Positions 60,989-64,000 of a stretch of DNA of 64,000 bases are shown here, one piece after another; position 1 is the first letter of the stretch; the number at the start of each line of letters is the position of its first letter. The notes under the pieces were generated by a model. That model searched no databases and was not told the origin of the DNA. It saw nothing but the letters and a program-made list of their open reading frames with translations. The translations under genes were made by a program, and so were the position numbers. The DNA comes from Pterois miles (taxonomy: Eukaryota; Chordata; Actinopteri; Perciformes; Scorpaenidae): contig CAMQGK010000001.1 of NCBI GenBank assembly GCA_947000775.1, positions 2,407,001 to 2,471,000 on the forward strand, in the 5' to 3' direction.

Positions 60989-61170
60989 TGTATTTAGATA
61001 CAGATATATTTAAATTTATTTAGATATATAGATATATTTAAATTTATTTAGATATATATTTAGATTTATTTAGATATAGATATTTAAATATATTTAGATA
61101 TAGATAGATAGATATTTTTAATATTTATTAGATTTTTATCTACACACACTACAATATATATATAAACATT
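60880..61170. repeat. TTTA and TA repeats, 'ttagatatatttaaattta' low-complexity region
   Basis: About nine TTTA units, then about 22 TA units from 60940, then degenerate TTTAGATATA repeats; AT-rich sequence continues to about 61450. Confidence 0.9.
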
Positions 61171-61769
61171 GTATATACTGTATATATATACATATATACA
61201 GTATATACTGTGTATATATGTACTATATACATACACTGTAATTACTCTGTTGCATTTTGTTTAAATTATTCATTTAAAATAATTATTTTACCATTATTTA
61301 TTTTTAACATTTATCTTATTTCTTATTTTTATCTATATTATTTTACTGTTTCTATTACTTTACTTTTGATATTTATGGCCAGATTTATTTAAATATACAA
61401 ACAGTACATCTCTTTAATTTTTATTATTTCATTATGTTAATGATGCAATGCATGTGGAATAAAGGATTTTATTATTATTAATTGAAGCAAGTTCTGGTAA
61501 ATGCATGTATTGGTGCGACGCTAAGTTCTTACTGAACTTGCTGGCAGTAATAAAGTTGTGAGTTAATGTTATGACCATGATGCAAAATATCATTTTGTTG
61601 ATTTCTATCAGACATTTTTACCCCTAATGAACCTCGACCATGCCTTTGTGGACATAAAAAATACACCACTTTTCTTCCGCCCCCTCAGCCAACTGAGTAA
61701 TCAGTGTTATATAAATTACACCTCAGGGTCAATACCCAGCTTTTCACTGAGGCCGCCACATTTCTCTCC

Positions 61770-61842
61770 TCCTTATCAACCAGCTCATCCTTTTTCTTTT
61801 TCCTCCTTTTCCCTCCTCCTCCCTCTCTCTTGTCCTCCACAG
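61770..61842 (+). promoter_or_regulatory. slc8a3: Polypyrimidine tract and 3' splice site of the microexon
   Basis: A C/T-rich tract of about 55 bases (CTTTTTCTTTTTCCTCC... to CTCTCTTGTCCTCCACAG) precedes the microexon. A long strong tract immediately before a very short exon is typical, because exon definition is weak. Confidence 0.7.
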
Positions 61843-61860
61843 CCCTGTTGTTAGCTGACG
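61843..61860 (+). CDS. slc8a3: 18-bp microexon of the sodium/calcium exchanger (exon C position, Ala-Leu-Leu-Leu-Ala-Asp)
   Basis: The sequence CCCTGTTGTTAGCTGACG sits exactly between a CAG acceptor and a consensus GTAAGC donor. With the single G left by the exon at 27597 it reads A-L-L-L-A-D plus one G of the next codon. SLC8 proteins continue from the alternative exon A/B with ALLL: ALLLNELGG in NCX1 and, as I recall, ALLLSPD in mammalian SLC8A3. In the latter the segment before the split Asp codon is also 18 bases. Length is a multiple of three, so it can be skipped without changing frame. It lies in the loop of CBD2 where tissue-specific cassette exons occur. The identity rests on phase, position, strand, splice sites and ALLL; an 18-bp match alone would be weak. 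The next constant exon (EEEE...RIAEMGKP region) is not seen before the window ends. Confidence 0.8.
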
Positions 61861-61902
61861 GTAAGCTGTCCATTCCCCGTCTAAGCATCTCACTAACCAT
61901 CT

Positions 61903-61925
61903 TCTGTGTGTGTGTGTGTGTGTGT
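61903..61925 (+). repeat. Short TG tract 40 bp after the microexon donor
   Basis: About 11 TG units follow the microexon at a distance of about 40 bases. UG-rich tracts just downstream of small exons are known binding places for CELF-type and TDP-43-type proteins, so it may influence inclusion; that role is inference. Confidence 0.6.
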
Positions 61926-61953
61926 ACTGCGGTTTAAATATCAGCCGTGAATT

Positions 61954-61959
61954 TGCATG
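61954..61959 (+). promoter_or_regulatory. TGCATG motif (RBFOX-type) downstream of the microexon
   Basis: TGCATG lies 94 bases after the microexon. RBFOX proteins bind UGCAUG and usually promote inclusion from downstream positions, especially in neurons, heart and muscle, where SLC8 isoforms are regulated. Further copies occur at 62495-62500 and upstream at 61449-61454 and 61502-61507. A hexamer is expected by chance about once in 4 kb per strand, so four in about 1.1 kb is suggestive, not proof. Confidence 0.45.
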
Positions 61960-64000
61960 TTGTGAAATCTCAGAGGATGACAGTTTAGATGGTTCATTCT
62001 GCTGCTGATGAAGGTTTTGCGTTGGTACTTTGAGCAGTTTGATATAAATAAACTCTATGCCAGCGCTGTTATCTTCCTCTACTGTCACTGTTACAAACAA
62101 CACGCTCCTCTGCTGCTCTCTCCCGCTCTTAATGATGGATTTTCACGCTAATCAGCGGATTAATTAAACATAAATCCATAAATCATGTTCTCCAGTCAGG
62201 AGGAAGGTACAAACACCTGATAACCATCGAGATAAGAAACCTGCCGTTCCAAAATTAGAAACCTAATTACCTTTGTGGGATTGTGTTATTATTGTTTTCC
62301 CCTTCCTTGTCAAGGAAGTTGTGTTGTGTGGACGGTGCAGCTCAGAGCGGGGGGAATGGCTGGATAATCAATTTTTAAACATGAGCAAAAGAAATCCTGT
62401 CAGGACTTGAGGGTGCATACTTTCCTGTGTGTGTAATTGATTTAGCTTAAAAGTGTGTGTGTGTGTGTGCAGGAATTCATGCTCTGGTATATTATGCATG
62501 CCTCTCAGCGTGTGTGTGTGTGTGTGTGTGTGCTTGGCGACGACACGCCCTCCTATCAAGGGGACCGGGCTGTGATCTTTAATGGCAACGTTAATATTTA
62601 ATGGTAAGCGTGTTGTCAGCAAAGAGCAGCAGGCTGGGACTCGGGGCTCGTATAAAAGATGACAAGGTCTCTGCACCAGGTGGCTCAGTGGGGGTGTCAC
62701 ACTCAGAGCAGGATGAGAGGCCTTTGGATGCACAGCCGCTCCTTCTTGATAGAGTTTGACAGCACAGAATTGATGTTATGGTGCTCTTTGTAGTGTGCAG
62801 TGCACTCAGGAGCTCTGTGAAGCATTGTGGCTTCTTTCTACAGCAGAGCCACCCAGGACACGTCCGATCGGCGGATAGGAGGACTGATCGGATTGTATTT
62901 GGGAGGAAAAAAACGAGTACTGACATTGAATGAAGGGCATTGAAAGTACTTGATTTGTTTTTTTTGCTTCAACACACCACAAAGTCCACAGCCAATGGCC
63001 AGCTAGCACATACTGTACGAACGTTCTGCACCTGTGTGAGATGAAATCACTCTCCACACCAGCAGGGAGCGTTTGTTTGTCATTCAAAAAGGGAAACCGC
63101 AAGACCTTATGATGCCTGCGTGAAACAAAGTGGCATTTGCCAACCGTTTTCACACCACCTCACTCCCAATTCAGCTTCATTCCAGATGGCCATGTCACTG
63201 TGAAAATATCCGCGTATTGGAACAATCAGATCTTGACTTTACTTGCTTGCTTGCTTTCCTCACTTCAGTTTCTCTTCTCTTGCACTGAGGAGCTTAGATT
63301 TCTCTTACCGAAGAGCTCCGCCACCAATTCAACATGCCGAATCGGCAGAAAAGCCGGCGACACGGGCAGACTAGGGCTGCCAAACGCTCACCGTTGACCT
63401 GAAATTGACCAACCGTTCATCCCAGACCTTGGAAATACTGTAATCTGACTACTTACGAGTTTTTGTCTGGAGCTTTTAACCATATGATACGGTCTCTATC
63501 TGCAGATGGAGTTTGCTCAGTTGTCATGGAGATGAATCTATTGACACTCGAGCTCAACAGTTGTTGTGATTTCATGGATGATTCCCGTCAACAGATCCAC
63601 CCTCATGACACCAGAACAAACTGACGAAGACCATGTGATACAGTTGAAGGCTCTGGAAAAAAGCAGTTTTGAGATATCCGAGTTTTCTCTGACGCCGCCC
63701 AACCAATTAGAGCTTAGTTGGTGGGATTAAGGATGAGGACAGCATCTTTCTACATAGCTAGCTAGCTACATTCATGAAAAATAGTGGCAGAAAAATGGCG
63801 TGGATGAGTTCCACGCAGCTGTACGAGTTGTGAGTCATCTTGCAGAAATAAAAACTCTTCAATCAGCATATTTCTCTGGTTAATATTAGGTACTTGTTTA
63901 ATGTGGAAAGCATTCGTCAATAGAAACTGATGTCAGCAGGTCGATGAAGTCACTCACTGCTCATGGGTTTGGGCAAAGCAAAACAACCCTGCACCCTAAA

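Larger units (their letters stand above)
61861..64000 (+). other. slc8a3: Intron downstream of the microexon (partial)
   Basis: The stretch begins with donor GTAAGC. It contains a short TG tract (about 61903-61924), TGCATG motifs, further short TG runs near 62455 and 62512, and otherwise unassigned sequence. I see no downstream exchanger exon to the window end. Sequence around 63330-63420 (GCCGAATCGGCAGAAAAGCCGGCG) resembles fish interspersed repeats but could not be placed in a family. Confidence 0.6.

Overview
The window looks like intronic teleost DNA, most likely from a percomorph (spiny-rayed) fish. The evidence is long CA/GT microsatellites, two tRNA-derived SINE families of the fish type, fragments of fish L1-like and other non-LTR retrotransposons, and many short inverted-repeat DNA transposons. 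There are no bacterial-style genes. None of the longer open frames looks like a gene: they are microsatellite readings (poly-His/Thr or Cys/Val), minisatellite readings, or frames inside transposon debris.

Only two short coding segments are convincing, both on the + strand, and they fit one gene. Segment 27597-27703 (107 bp) encodes a 35-codon piece of the second calcium-binding domain (CBD2) of a sodium/calcium exchanger (SLC8/NCX family). It corresponds to the alternatively spliced 'exon A' position, and its sequence is most like SLC8A3. Segment 61843-61860 is an 18-bp microexon matching the small cassette exon that follows (Ala-Leu-Leu-Leu...). Splice phases agree: the first exon ends with one base (G) of a codon, and the microexon supplies CC to make Ala, then ends again with a single G. 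The intron between them is about 34 kb. The window would thus be the interior of one long slc8 gene: more than 27.5 kb of upstream intron, exon A, a 34-kb intron, the microexon, and the start of another intron. The large upstream exon carrying the N-terminal membrane domain and CBD1, and the downstream constant exons, are not here. I could not find the mutually exclusive partner exon (exon B type).

Region by region: 1-27.5 kb is intron with a 51-bp minisatellite at 4.7-5.2 kb, a 5'-truncated L1-like element (7.7-8.9 kb, minus), three copies of one tRNA-SINE (10.7, 12.4, 22.9 kb), one copy of another (21.5 kb), a second LINE remnant (12.9-13.4 kb), a TA array at 18.2 kb and MITE-like elements at 18.4, 23.3 and 24.9 kb. 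27.6 kb is exon A between pyrimidine-rich flanks. 27.7-61.8 kb is intron with MITE families at 29.0, 46.7, 48.3, 48.9, 51.0, 52.3 and 52.7 kb (one nested), a cluster of alternating GT/CA arrays at 56.4-57.2 kb, a hAT-like element at 58.2 kb and AT-rich sequence at 60.9-61.4 kb. 61.84 kb is the microexon, followed by a TG tract and a TGCATG motif that could regulate it.

All identifications are by eye and memory of family patterns; no alignment or search was run.
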